15,727 nt of DNA, taken from Ignavibacteria bacterium (GTDB taxonomy: Bacteria; Bacteroidota; Ignavibacteria; Tepidaquicellales; Tepidaquicellaceae). The stretch spans positions 1 through 15,727 of the forward strand of contig JAGPCH010000006.1 of assembly GCA_018058125.1 (NCBI GenBank), in the 5' to 3' direction. Positions within the stretch are counted from its first letter, which is position 1, and every line of letters begins with the position of its first letter. Below the pieces are notes generated by a model. It was not told the origin of the DNA. It ran no database searches and saw only the letters and a program-made list of their open reading frames with translations. Positions 8,208 through 15,651 of the stretch are shown piece after piece. A program made the translations under genes and the position numbers.

Positions 8208-9509
8208 TTAGTTATTATTTTTTGTGATTTGATCAATGATTTTTCGTGAAACGCCGATTTTGTTTTCAAATACAGGTTTGCATTTTTCGCCTATTTCGTC
8301 TCTGTAACTTTTATCATTTAATATTTTTCTGAATACTCTGTAAAATTGTTTGGTGTCTGTTATTAAGATTCCGCAACCATTTTTTATGAGCTCTTCATCT
8401 TCATCGGAATTTTTCACATCATTCGAAAACAATACAGGCATGTTAAATATAGCAGGTTCAAGAATATTATGAAGTCCTGTTTTAAATCCTCCACCTACAT
8501 AGCTCAGATATGCCTTAGCATAAAGTCTTGAAAGTAGTCCAATACGGTCCACTATTATGAGATTCTGATTATCATATCTGTCCAGATTTGAATAACGGAT
8601 CGATTTGATATTCCAGTATTTATTCTCAATGAGTTTTTCTATTGCCGATATCTTTGTTTCTTTGGGTTCATGTGGAACAAGTATTACCAGCAGATCTTTT
8701 TCATATTCCAGTACTTTCTCTATTGCGGGAAAAATAACTTCTTCATCGTCCTTCCATGAACTCCCCATTACAAATATCTTTTTATTATCCGAGATATTCT
8801 CGGGTAAGATATTGTCATCGGGAGAATGTCTTTTAACGGACTGGTAAACTCTTTCAAACTTTGAATCACCTATTTTGACAATGTTAACATTCTCTCCGGA
8901 AAGCTTCTTACGGTAATTATCTTTGTCAAAATTATCTATAACAAAAATCTCACGGATCATTCCATAGAGAGTCTTTTTGAATGAGCTGATCACCGGAATA
9001 TTCCAGGTCTTGTCATTTTCATCATAGCGCGCATTAGCTAGGACGGTTTTAATATTCCGCTTCTGAGCTTCAAAGATCAGATTAAACCAAAGATCATATC
9101 TCATGAAAATAATAATTTCAGGATCTGTTTTATCAAGAAAAACTTTCTCTTTAAAATATGAATCAAACGGAAGATAGGTCTTTATTATATTCTTATGATC
9201 TACTTTTGAATTGTTATATCCGGAAGGGGAGAAGAATGACAGAACGACATTGTAGTTTTTTTTTACCAGCTCTTCAGCAAGAGGGATAGCCTGCTGATAT
9301 TCTCCCAAAGATGAAGAATGTATCAGTACTCTTTTACCTTTAAAATTTTTATCTAAAACAGAAAGAGATTCATCCAGTTTGCTGAATAAATCTCTTCTGC
9401 TTTTAAAACCTTCTCTTACTTTTGAGTTGAATACTGAATAAATAAAAAATATCAGCCATAAAGCCGGAACCCCTAAGAAATTGTAGATTACAAACCAGAA
9501 AGTTCGCAT
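8208..9509 (-). CDS. waaA: 3-deoxy-D-manno-octulosonic acid (Kdo) transferase
   Basis: This GT30-type glycosyltransferase moves Kdo from CMP-Kdo to the lipid A precursor at the cytoplasmic face of the inner membrane. It has 433 residues, in the family range. An N-terminal membrane anchor lies at about 4-26. HSSSLGEYQQAIPL holds the general-base glutamate E70 (usual motif ASxGE). Then come YLPFDS (112-117), LANARYDENDKTW (157-169), IGDSKFERV (213-221), GSSWKDDEEVI (249-259), LVPHEPKE (277-284) and the nucleotide-sugar site VGGGFKTGLHNILEPA (338-353). The segment usually ETELWPN in Proteobacteria reads MRYDLWFNL here, nearer the KYEFW-type version I associate with Bacteroidota. It follows frr by 9 bases and abuts gmhA, giving an unusual translation-to-LPS operon tail. 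The number of Kdo residues added cannot be read from sequence. Confidence 0.92.
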   Translation of the reverse strand: MRTFWFVIYNFLGVPALWLIFFIYSVFNSKVREGFKSRRDLFSKLDESLSVLDKNFKGKRVLIHSSSLGEYQQAIPLAEELVKKNYNVVLSFFSPSGYNNSKVDHKNIIKTYLPFDSYFKEKVFLDKTDPEIIIFMRYDLWFNLIFEAQKRNIKTVLANARYDENDKTWNIPVISSFKKTLYGMIREIFVIDNFDKDNYRKKLSGENVNIVKIGDSKFERVYQSVKRHSPDDNILPENISDNKKIFVMGSSWKDDEEVIFPAIEKVLEYEKDLLVILVPHEPKETKISAIEKLIENKYWNIKSIRYSNLDRYDNQNLIIVDRIGLLSRLYAKAYLSYVGGGFKTGLHNILEPAIFNMPVLFSNDVKNSDEDEELIKNGCGILITDTKQFYRVFRKILNDKSYRDEIGEKCKPVFENKIGVSRKIIDQITKNNN

Positions 9510-9518
9510 GGCTATTAA

Positions 9519-10076
9519 TTAGACTTCCATGATCTCTTTTTCCTTGATAACTAGAAGATCATCTATATCTTTTATGTGTTTGTCAGTTAATTTCTGAACA
9601 TCTGTTTCTCCTGTTTTTCTTTCATCCTCTGAAATATGTTCATCTTTTTCAGTCTTTTTTAAATGTTCAATGGATTCTCTTCTAATATTCCTAATTGCAA
9701 TCTTTCCCTCTTCAGCAAATTTTTTAACGAGTTTTACTATTTCCCGTCTTCTTTCCTCATTCAATGCGGGTATTGGAATCCTTATCAGAGTTCCGTCATT
9801 GGAAGGATTTAACCCCAGATTAGCTGATTGTACAGCTTTTTCTATCAGAGGTACTGCAGACTTGTCCCATGCCTGAATTGTGATAGTATGATAATCGGGA
9901 GTGCTTACATTCCCGAGCTGAATTAACGGGGTTGGTGTTCCGTAATAATCAACTTTTATTCCGTCAAGTAAATTTGTTGTAGCTTTACCTGTTCTGATTT
10001 TAACAAGTTCGTTTCTGACATGTTCAACAGCTTTATCCATTTTTTCAGAAGAACCTTTTAATATATCTTTAATCAT
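9519..10076 (-). CDS. frr: Ribosome recycling factor
   Basis: RRF works with EF-G to split the post-termination ribosome so that its subunits can be reused. The 185-residue length is exactly typical. The N-terminal three-helix-bundle strand begins MIKDILKGSSEKMDKAVEHV; domain II carries YYGTPTPLIQLGNV and DYHTITIQAWDKS (about 44-73); the NDGTLIRIPIPALNEERRRE segment returns to the helical domain. The functionally key arginine is present as R132 in IRNIRRESIEHLKK. It lies 33 bases behind pyrH, its conserved neighbour, and 9 bases ahead of waaA. The ATG at 10076 has only AT-rich sequence before it and no Shine-Dalgarno. Confidence 0.98.
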   Translation of the reverse strand: MIKDILKGSSEKMDKAVEHVRNELVKIRTGKATTNLLDGIKVDYYGTPTPLIQLGNVSTPDYHTITIQAWDKSAVPLIEKAVQSANLGLNPSNDGTLIRIPIPALNEERRREIVKLVKKFAEEGKIAIRNIRRESIEHLKKTEKDEHISEDERKTGETDVQKLTDKHIKDIDDLLVIKEKEIMEV

Positions 10077-10109
10077 ATTGTAAATGTTGCTTAAAAATCA
10101 TTAATTAAT

Positions 10110-10820
10110 TTAACAGATGAGTGTTCCGATATCTTCACCTGTAACAAGTTTAATAAGATTATTTTTCTTATTCATATTAAAAACCTTAATAGGAAGTTTG
10201 TTCTCCTGACATAAAGTAATGGCAGTAAGATCCATAACACGAAGTTCTTTTTCAAGTACTCCGTTATATGTAAGTTTCTTAAACATTTTTGCTTTTTTGA
10301 ATTTCTCAGGATCGCAGTCATAAACTCCATCAACCCTTGTACCTTTAATAATAACATCAGCTTTAACTTCAATAGCTCTCAGAGCTGCAGCCGTGTCAGT
10401 TGTAAAATACGGACTACCCGTACCAGACGAAAAAATTACAACCCGTTTTTTTTCAAGATGTCTTACAGCCTTTCTTAAAATAAATGGTTCAGCAATTTCA
10501 TCCATTTTGATTGCGGACTGAACTCTAGTATAAATTCCTCTTTTTTCCAGTGCATTCTGAAGTGCAAGTGAGTTAATTACCGTTGCTAGCATACCCATCT
10601 GATCACCTGTGACTCTGTCTATTCCCTGTTCATGTGCGGATAAGCCTCTGTATATATTCCCGCCTCCAATCACAATACCGGTTTCGACTCCAAGATTCAC
10701 TACTTTTAAAACTTCAGCTGAAATATTTTCAAGAACATCAGAATCTATTCCAAAGCTTTGATTACCCATAAGGGATTCTCCGCTTAGTTTAAGTAATATT
10801 CTGTTATATTTCAGAGACAA
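10110..10820 (-). CDS. pyrH: UMP kinase, TTG start
   Basis: PyrH phosphorylates UMP to UDP with ATP in pyrimidine nucleotide synthesis; the bacterial enzyme is a hexameric amino-acid-kinase-fold protein, typically activated by GTP and inhibited by UTP. The 236 residues carry KLSGESLMG (11-19), IGGGNIYRG (51-59), [16 protein letters not shown] (72-87), [19 protein letters not shown] (133-151), [14 protein letters not shown] (158-171) and MDLTA (196-200). The first codon is TTG (10820-10818). Only four sense codons (ACA CAA CAC CTT) separate it from an in-frame TAA upstream, and the next ATG would remove the KLSGES loop, so TTG is the best start. No Shine-Dalgarno precedes it. It lies between tsf (23-base gap) and frr (33-base gap), the conserved order. 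Confidence 0.97.
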   Translation of the reverse strand: MSLKYNRILLKLSGESLMGNQSFGIDSDVLENISAEVLKVVNLGVETGIVIGGGNIYRGLSAHEQGIDRVTGDQMGMLATVINSLALQNALEKRGIYTRVQSAIKMDEIAEPFILRKAVRHLEKKRVVIFSSGTGSPYFTTDTAAALRAIEVKADVIIKGTRVDGVYDCDPEKFKKAKMFKKLTYNGVLEKELRVMDLTAITLCQENKLPIKVFNMNKKNNLIKLVTGEDIGTLIC

Positions 10821-10843
10821 AAGGTGTTGTGTTTAATTAAGTA

Positions 10844-11698
10844 CTATGCACCGAGCTGAAATCTGACCATACCGGTGATCTCAAGAGTGTTATTGTTTTT
10901 TTTGTTGAATTCGGCCAGAAGATCTTTTATTGATTTACCGGATTCATTTATGTATTCCTGCTCCACCAGACAATTATCCTGATAGAATCTTTCTATTTTA
11001 TTATTAACAATGGTTTCAGCTATCTTATCAGGTTTGTTTTCATTCTTAGCAACTGTCATATAGATTTCCTTTTCCTTATCAATCACTTCCTGTGCAATTC
11101 CCGATCTGTCAATTGCCTGAGGGTTCATTGCTACGACCTGCATTGCCAGACTCTTCCCGAGCTTTTCAGAATCATCAGTCAGCGTACCTTTCAGAGTAAC
11201 AAGTGCACCCAGTTTGCTTCCGAAGTGAATATAGTCTGCAACAAATCCATCATCAGCTTTTAAAATTTTAGCTCTTTTTAATTCTGTTTTTTCCCCGACC
11301 TTTCCCATGATCTCATCAATGGTTTCTTTAACAGTCAGTTTATCATCAATTTTTGATGCAAGAATTTTTTCTACATCATCAGTATCATTTTCTAAAGATG
11401 CTGCAGCAATACTCTCTGCAAACTTTTGAAACTCATCACCTTTGGATACAAAATCAGTTTCACAATTAACTTCAATTATAGCTCCGGTCTTTTTATCATC
11501 TGAAATTTTGGATTTGATTGCTCCTTCATTTGCAACTTTGTCAGCCCTTTTAACAGCCATTGCTGCACCTTTTTTCCTTAATAATTCTATCGCTTTGTCC
11601 ATGTTTCCATCAGCTTCTGTAAGAGCTTTCTTACAGTCATTTATACCAGCGCCTGTTTTATTTCTTAATTCTTTTATTAGTTCTAGTGTAATTTCCAT
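10844..11698 (-). CDS. tsf: Translation elongation factor Ts
   Basis: EF-Ts is the guanine-nucleotide exchange factor that recycles EF-Tu from GDP to GTP form. The 284 residues show the N-terminal UBA-like domain with LRNKTGAGINDCKKAL (11-26) and the DGNMDKAIELLRKKG helix. The EF-Tu contact signature, ETDFVSKGDEF (80-90), contains the conserved TDFV. Two core subdomains follow, with YIHFGSKLGALVTL and LAMQVVAMNPQAI. Length is typical. The 22-base gap from rpsB consists only of A and T and has no Shine-Dalgarno. The gene is almost certainly co-transcribed with rpsB. Confidence 0.98.
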   Translation of the reverse strand: MEITLELIKELRNKTGAGINDCKKALTEADGNMDKAIELLRKKGAAMAVKRADKVANEGAIKSKISDDKKTGAIIEVNCETDFVSKGDEFQKFAESIAAASLENDTDDVEKILASKIDDKLTVKETIDEIMGKVGEKTELKRAKILKADDGFVADYIHFGSKLGALVTLKGTLTDDSEKLGKSLAMQVVAMNPQAIDRSGIAQEVIDKEKEIYMTVAKNENKPDKIAETIVNNKIERFYQDNCLVEQEYINESGKSIKDLLAEFNKKNNNTLEITGMVRFQLGA

Positions 11699-11720
11699 TT
11701 AAAATTTTATTAATTATTAA

Positions 11721-12461
11721 TTAAGCTCTTTCCATTTTTTCTTTCATTTCGGCAGATTCGTCTTCCTGTTTTATTTTAGCGATATTTCCTCCGTCAATCA
11801 CAGCATCTGAAATTGCTCTCAGAATAATTTCTATTGATTTAACTGCATCATCATTTGCAGGGATAGGGTAATCAACAAGATCAGGATCACAGTTTGTATC
11901 CACGATTGCATATACCGGAATATTAAGTTTCTTAGCCTCGCTGATTGCAATGTGCTCTTTCTTGATATCTACTACGAAAATAGCACCCGGAAGCCTTGTC
12001 ATGCTGACAATTCCGTTCAAAACTTTTTCAAGTTTCTCGCGGTCTCTTGACATGATCAGTCTTTCTTTTTTAACAAACTTTTCAATGGTTCCGTCAGTTT
12101 CCATTTTTTGAATATTAGTAAGCTTTTTAATACTCTTTCTTACAGTATTAAAATTTGTAAGCATACCACCAAGCCATCTTTCGCAAACGTAAAAAGCTCC
12201 GCATCTTTCTGATTCGTCTTTTATAATTTGCTTTGCTTGTTTTTTAGTACCAACAAATAATATCTTTTTCCCCTCAGAGGAAATTTTTGAAATTGAATTA
12301 CATGCTTCAAGAAGCAGGTCTAGTGTTTTTTTAAGATCAATTATATGGATGCCATTTCTTTCCATGAAGATATACTTCTTCATTTTCGGGTCCCATCTTC
12401 TTGTAAGGTGACCAAAATGTGAACCAGCTAATAATAGATCTTCGATTTGTACTGTTGCCAA
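11721..12461 (-). CDS. rpsB: 30S ribosomal protein S2 (uS2), TTG start with a strong Shine-Dalgarno
   Basis: S2 binds the 30S subunit late in assembly. The 246-residue product has the classic N-terminus [18 protein letters not shown], followed by [47 protein letters not shown] and [20 protein letters not shown]. The start codon is TTG at 12461-12459. It is favoured because it gives the family's usual N-terminus and is preceded by a perfect AGGAGG (12475-12470) with an 8-base spacer. Other starts in the window lack a Shine-Dalgarno, so this initiation region is exceptional. The gene heads rpsB-tsf-pyrH-frr and is preceded by 273 bases behind rpsI, containing a structured leader. In E. coli S2 represses its own operon through the mRNA leader; a similar loop here is inference. 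Confidence 0.98.
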   Translation of the reverse strand: MATVQIEDLLLAGSHFGHLTRRWDPKMKKYIFMERNGIHIIDLKKTLDLLLEACNSISKISSEGKKILFVGTKKQAKQIIKDESERCGAFYVCERWLGGMLTNFNTVRKSIKKLTNIQKMETDGTIEKFVKKERLIMSRDREKLEKVLNGIVSMTRLPGAIFVVDIKKEHIAISEAKKLNIPVYAIVDTNCDPDLVDYPIPANDDAVKSIEIILRAISDAVIDGGNIAKIKQEDESAEMKEKMERA

Positions 12462-12469
12462 GATTTTAT

Positions 12470-12475
12470 CCTCCT
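12470..12475 (-). promoter_or_regulatory. Canonical ribosome binding site of rpsB (AGGAGG)
   Basis: Reading the minus strand, AGGAGG is followed by 8 bases and then the TTG start at 12461. It is the only full Shine-Dalgarno at a gene start that I see in this window. The seven bases just upstream, AACCAAT (12482-12476), repeat an arm of the palindrome at 12585-12602, so the site may be masked by pairing within the leader. Confidence 0.85.
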
Positions 12476-12584
12476 ATTGGTTTTTAGAAAGTCAAACCTG
12501 CTTTTGTGATAATCACTTGATTATCATGTCAGACAATCAAATGAATACTGCAGAAAAGTTCTCCGTTTTAAAGGAGATTTAATG

Positions 12585-12602
12585 ATTGGTTATATAACCA
12601 AT
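12585..12602. repeat. 18-bp perfect palindrome in the rpsB leader
   Basis: ATTGGTTATATAACCAAT equals its own reverse complement. As RNA it can form a 7-bp hairpin with an ATAT loop; as DNA it could be an operator. It is the longest perfect palindrome without a spacer that I noticed in the window. The arm AACCAAT recurs at 12482-12476 immediately before the rpsB Shine-Dalgarno. Confidence 0.85.
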
Positions 12603-12665
12603 TTTAAAGAGTTGACTTTTGTTTTTTCTTCTACTCCTATCATTTTCCATTTTACATCTCTTATG

Positions 12666-12697
12666 AAATAATAGAGACACAAGTAAAATGAAATCAA
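12666..12697 (-). promoter_or_regulatory. Possible promoter of the rpsB-tsf-pyrH-frr unit
   Basis: On the minus strand, TTG (12697-12695, within TTGATTT, the same extended -33 as before prs and rplM) is followed by 21 bases and TATTATTT (12673-12666). The -7 box is a poorer match than the others. If used, the rpsB mRNA would have a leader of about 200 nt. Readthrough from rpsI is an alternative, since no clear terminator lies behind rpsI. Confidence 0.3.
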
Positions 12698-12734
12698 GGA
12701 ATATGCTTTTTTATAAAATATGTTTAAAAAAATC

Positions 12735-13127
12735 CTATCTCTTGGAAAATTGAAACTTCTTTCTTGCTTTCGGCTGACCGCATTTTTTTCTTTCAACTGC
12801 TCTCGGATCTCTGGTCATCAGTCCTTCTTTTCTTAAAGTGCTCTTCATTTCAGCATCATTTTCTACCAATGCCCGTGAAATAGCCAGCTTGATTGCTCCT
12901 GCCTGCCCGGTAAAACCTCCACCGCTTACAACGACACTAAGATCGTATTTGCCAACTGTATCGGTAGCTTTAAGTGGATGCATCACTTCTTCAAAAAGAT
13001 TCTGAGTCTTAAAATAATCTTTTGCTTCTTTTTTATTAATAATGATCGTCCCGTTTCCCGGTTTCATCAATACTCTTGCAGTTGCAGTTTTTCTTCTGCC
13101 AACTTTTAATGTTGAATTTGTGCTCAT
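12735..13127 (-). CDS. rpsI: 30S ribosomal protein S9 (uS9)
   Basis: S9 lies in the small-subunit head, and its C-terminal tail reaches towards the P-site tRNA. The 130-residue product has the usual length and signatures: VGRRKTATARV near the N-terminus, the GTIIINKKEAKDYF segment, SGGGFTGQAGAIKLAISRAL (about 68-87), LRKEGLMTRDPRAVERKK, and the basic tail ending KARKKFQFSKR. It uses a TAG stop, unlike the mostly TAA-ending neighbours. It follows rplM by 24 bases of AT-rich sequence; L13 and S9 are paired in most bacteria. No Shine-Dalgarno precedes the ATG at 13127. Confidence 0.98.
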   Translation of the reverse strand: MSTNSTLKVGRRKTATARVLMKPGNGTIIINKKEAKDYFKTQNLFEEVMHPLKATDTVGKYDLSVVVSGGGFTGQAGAIKLAISRALVENDAEMKSTLRKEGLMTRDPRAVERKKCGQPKARKKFQFSKR

Positions 13128-13151
13128 ATAAATTTAGATATATTAAAATTA

Positions 13152-13610
13152 TTATTTTACTTCCAATACAACAGGATTCTGTGCTGAATGCGGATGTACA
13201 TCACCTTTGTAAACTTTCAATTTATTGATCAGTTTACTTCCTAATTTAGTTTTCGGCAACATTCTTTTTACTGCAAGAGTAATTACTCTGTCAGGATGCT
13301 TTTCGATCATTTCCTTAAAAGTTCTGGTTTTCTGTCCGCCCGGATAAAGAGAGTGAGTAAGATATTCTTTCTGATCAGCTCTTTTACCTGTAAGTTTCAC
13401 TTTCTCGGCATTTATTACTACTACCCAGTCACCTGTATCGGCATTAGGAGTATATTGAGGATTATATTTTCCTCTGATTCTTTTTGCAACTTCACTTGCT
13501 AATCTTCCGAGAACTTTTTCCTCGGCATCTACAATAAGCCAGTTGTTATTGTTATCTGATCTGGTAGCGAATTTTGTAGTTCTGTTGGTTTTTTTTATTC
13601 CGGATTTCAT
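13152..13610 (-). CDS. rplM: 50S ribosomal protein L13 (uL13)
   Basis: L13 is an early-assembly large-subunit protein. The coding frame is open from 13661, but the internal ATG at 13610 is preferred. It gives 152 residues, near the usual 142-150, and a plausible start MKSGIKKTNRTTKFATRS. The 17 upstream codons match nothing in the family and would reach into the predicted promoter. Signatures are NWLIVDAEEKVLGRLASEVAKRIRGK, YTPNADTGDWVVVINAEKV, LTHSLYPGGQKTRTF, AVKRMLPKTKLGSKLINKLKVYKG and the end HPHSAQNPVVLEV. It is the first gene of the long minus-strand translation cluster. No Shine-Dalgarno is seen before the chosen start. Confidence 0.96.
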   Translation of the reverse strand: MKSGIKKTNRTTKFATRSDNNNNWLIVDAEEKVLGRLASEVAKRIRGKYNPQYTPNADTGDWVVVINAEKVKLTGKRADQKEYLTHSLYPGGQKTRTFKEMIEKHPDRVITLAVKRMLPKTKLGSKLINKLKVYKGDVHPHSAQNPVVLEVK

Positions 13611-13631
13611 ATATAAAATTTGTTGAACTTC

Positions 13632-13661
13632 CAAAATACCATTTATCGATTTTAAAATCAA
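13632..13661 (-). promoter_or_regulatory. Candidate promoter of rplM-rpsI with an overlapping dyad
   Basis: On the minus strand, TTG (13661-13659), exactly 20 bases, then TATTTTG (13638-13632), 21 bases before the rplM ATG. The layout equals the prs candidate (TTG-N20-TAATTTG). A 12-bp palindrome GATTTTAAAATC (13659-13648) overlaps the -33 box, as in prs. The remaining part of the 205-base gap up to the histidine kinase is strongly AT-rich and shows no gene or clear terminator. Confidence 0.5.
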
Positions 13662-13815
13662 TGAAAAGAATTGGAAAAAATTATTTTATTACTTAATCAA
13701 TCTATGACGTTAAAAAAAATATATTTTTAATAAAATTTCAATCATTCGAGACGGCACTAATGGGAAGTAATTTAAGAAGGTATTTCGCGTGTCATAATGT
13801 CTTTTTGGTGAACTT

Positions 13816-15648
13816 TTAATCCCTGACCGGTAATTTAAAAACAAACTCACTTCCTTTTCCATACTCACTCGATACATGTATCTCCCCTTTATGTGCTTCT
13901 ATGAATTCTTTTGCAATTGCAAGCCCGAGCCCAACACCTTTATACTGACTTACCTGATTCGATTTATCGACCTGTACAAACTTCTGAAAAATCTTATCTA
14001 TATATTCCGGCTTGATTCCGACACCATTGTCTTTAATTGAAAATTTAATAAAATTGTTTTCCCTACATACCTTAAAAATTATTTCTCCTTCCATTTTCGA
14101 ATATCTAACAGCATTGTTTAATAAATTAATTATCACCCAAGCTATTTTATTCACATCAAGTTTTAATTTTGAAATACCCTTTTCCACATTCAAACAAAAC
14201 TTGATTTTGTTTTGCTCAAACTGCAACAACATAGGAGTTACAGCCGCATCTATAAGTTCTTCAACAGATACTTCCTGGTATTTGTATACCTCTCCTCCTG
14301 ATTCAATCTTCGAAAGATTAAGCAACTCGTTTACCATTTTCAATAATCGTTTTACTTCATCTTTCATTGCATTAGTTAATTTCTTTTGCTCGTCGTTTAG
14401 TTCACCTACCCGCTGGTCCTGTAATAATCTGAGACTCATATTCATTGCAGCAAGTGGTGTCTTTAGTTCGTGTGAGACAGTAGCTATGAAACCGCTTTTT
14501 ATTTCGTCAAGCTCTTTGAATCCTGTTACGTTTTTTAAAACAATTATAACACCGATAGTTTTACCTTCCTCATCGGTGACATTTGTAAAGTCCTTTAAAT
14601 AAAATTCCTCCTTATCCTTGAATACGATCCTGAGATAGTTAATCTTACTTTCTTCATTTTCCGTAATAAACTGATCTTTATTTTCTATAATTTTTTTAAA
14701 CAGGTTATTCTTCTCTGCAATGTCTTTAATGTCCTTTCCAATAATATTCAATTGTGAAAGTCCAAGCAATTCTGAGCTGACCTTGTTGGCAATTATTACC
14801 TCATTATTCTCATCGAGAACTATGACTGCATCCCTCATATTCCCGACAATAGCTTCAGCTCTCTTCTTTTCGATTATAAGTCTATCTAGATTTGATTGCT
14901 CATATTCACTCAGCTTTTCTGCCATTTTGTTAAATGAACTTGCCAGAATTCCGACTTCATTATCAGACTTTACTTCAATTCTTTCCGAATATTTTTTTTG
15001 CGAAATAGCTTCAACCTTTTTTGTAAGTTCAGAGATAGGCTGAATAATCGCTTTGGGAACTTTTAATATTATTACAATTACGATAAACAATGACATTCCC
15101 GCGATCGTCATCATATAAATTTCAATCTTCTTTGATATTTTCTTTGCTGCATCGTTCTTTACAAGCATTGCATCTTCATTCAATCTCAGCAGTTCATAAC
15201 ATTCAAATTTTACTTTTTTGTATTCGGGGATTAACTCATTAATATATTTAAGATCTGATATAGCTGAATCTATTGATTCCGTTTTCATAATATAATATTG
15301 GAACTGTATTCTTATATTCCTTAACAGATCCGTCTCCCCATCTTCTGTAACATTCCCTTCACATATATTCAGATATTTATAAAAATTATTTTTTGCTTCT
15401 GAATATTCCTTAGTAGAAGTTTCTTTGCCAATTTGCTTTTTGGATAAAAGTATCGCCTGTGAATTATCAATTACATCAAGATTATCTATCATCTTATTTA
15501 CAGACTCAATTGTTAAATAATTATCCTTTAATATTTTTTCCGAAGCAATATTCAGTTGCTCTATAAAATAGATACTGAAAGCACTCGAAATGACTATTAT
15601 TACAGCCATCAGAACATAGCCCCAAAGTATTAATGTTTTTATTTTCAT
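13816..15648 (-). CDS. Membrane-bound sensor histidine kinase (HAMP-PAS-HisKA-HATPase)
   Basis: A 610-residue two-component sensor. TM1 is at about 7-29, then an extracytoplasmic helical region of about 150 residues (30-177) likely to form a four-helix bundle, TM2 at about 178-196, and a HAMP linker at about 197-250. A PAS domain (about 262-375) begins with the typical IVGNMRDAVIVLDENNEV. The dimerisation/phosphoacceptor domain has VSHELKTPLAAM, with phospho-accepting H393. The ATP-binding domain shows the N box (INLLNNAVRYS, 507-517), G1 (KDNGVGI, 539-545), F box (FQKF, 554-557) and G2 (GVGLGLAIAK, 571-580). All catalytic motifs are intact. Its signal is not readable, but the gene lies 3 bases behind one whose tail looks like the end of KdpD, hinting at a potassium or osmotic-stress circuit. 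No response regulator is in the window. Confidence 0.94.
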   Translation of the reverse strand: MKIKTLILWGYVLMAVIIVISSAFSIYFIEQLNIASEKILKDNYLTIESVNKMIDNLDVIDNSQAILLSKKQIGKETSTKEYSEAKNNFYKYLNICEGNVTEDGETDLLRNIRIQFQYYIMKTESIDSAISDLKYINELIPEYKKVKFECYELLRLNEDAMLVKNDAAKKISKKIEIYMMTIAGMSLFIVIVIILKVPKAIIQPISELTKKVEAISQKKYSERIEVKSDNEVGILASSFNKMAEKLSEYEQSNLDRLIIEKKRAEAIVGNMRDAVIVLDENNEVIIANKVSSELLGLSQLNIIGKDIKDIAEKNNLFKKIIENKDQFITENEESKINYLRIVFKDKEEFYLKDFTNVTDEEGKTIGVIIVLKNVTGFKELDEIKSGFIATVSHELKTPLAAMNMSLRLLQDQRVGELNDEQKKLTNAMKDEVKRLLKMVNELLNLSKIESGGEVYKYQEVSVEELIDAAVTPMLLQFEQNKIKFCLNVEKGISKLKLDVNKIAWVIINLLNNAVRYSKMEGEIIFKVCRENNFIKFSIKDNGVGIKPEYIDKIFQKFVQVDKSNQVSQYKGVGLGLAIAKEFIEAHKGEIHVSSEYGKGSEFVFKLPVRD

Positions 15649-15651
15649 CTC

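Larger units (their letters stand above)
12462..12660 (-). promoter_or_regulatory. Structured 5' leader of rpsB (candidate autoregulatory RNA)
   Basis: This stretch between rpsI and rpsB holds no credible gene but several inverted repeats. In transcription order they are: an 18-bp perfect palindrome ATTGGTTATATAACCAAT (12602-12585); TCTCC/GGAGA with an 8-base loop (12577-12560); TGATAATC/GATTATCA with a 4-base loop (12526-12507); and GGTTT/AAACC (12498-12479), ending just before the AGGAGG. ATTGGTT of the first hairpin can pair with its own AACCAAT or with the AACCAAT beside the Shine-Dalgarno; TCTCCT can pair with its local GGAGA or with AGGAGG itself. These alternatives would allow a switch between an open and a closed rpsB start. 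The pairings are visible by eye; function is inference, and I cannot match the leader to a named RNA family. Confidence 0.5.

Noticed and set aside
12590..12796. 68-codon minus-strand frame overlapping the end of rpsI and the rpsB leader
   Set aside because: It overlaps rpsI out of frame, has no Shine-Dalgarno and no recognisable domain; the non-overlapping part is better explained as leader RNA.
13611..13661. 17-codon N-terminal extension of rplM
   Set aside because: It would make L13 longer than the family and the extension overlaps the candidate promoter; the ATG at 13610 fits better.
13715..13728. AAAAATATATTTTT palindrome between the kinase gene and rplM
   Set aside because: Pure A/T with a very weak stem; could assist termination but does not qualify as a terminator.
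14012..14602. 196-codon open frame on the plus strand over the histidine kinase
   Set aside because: Antisense to the conserved HisKA/HATPase region; low-complexity Ser/Phe-rich translation typical of a shadow frame.
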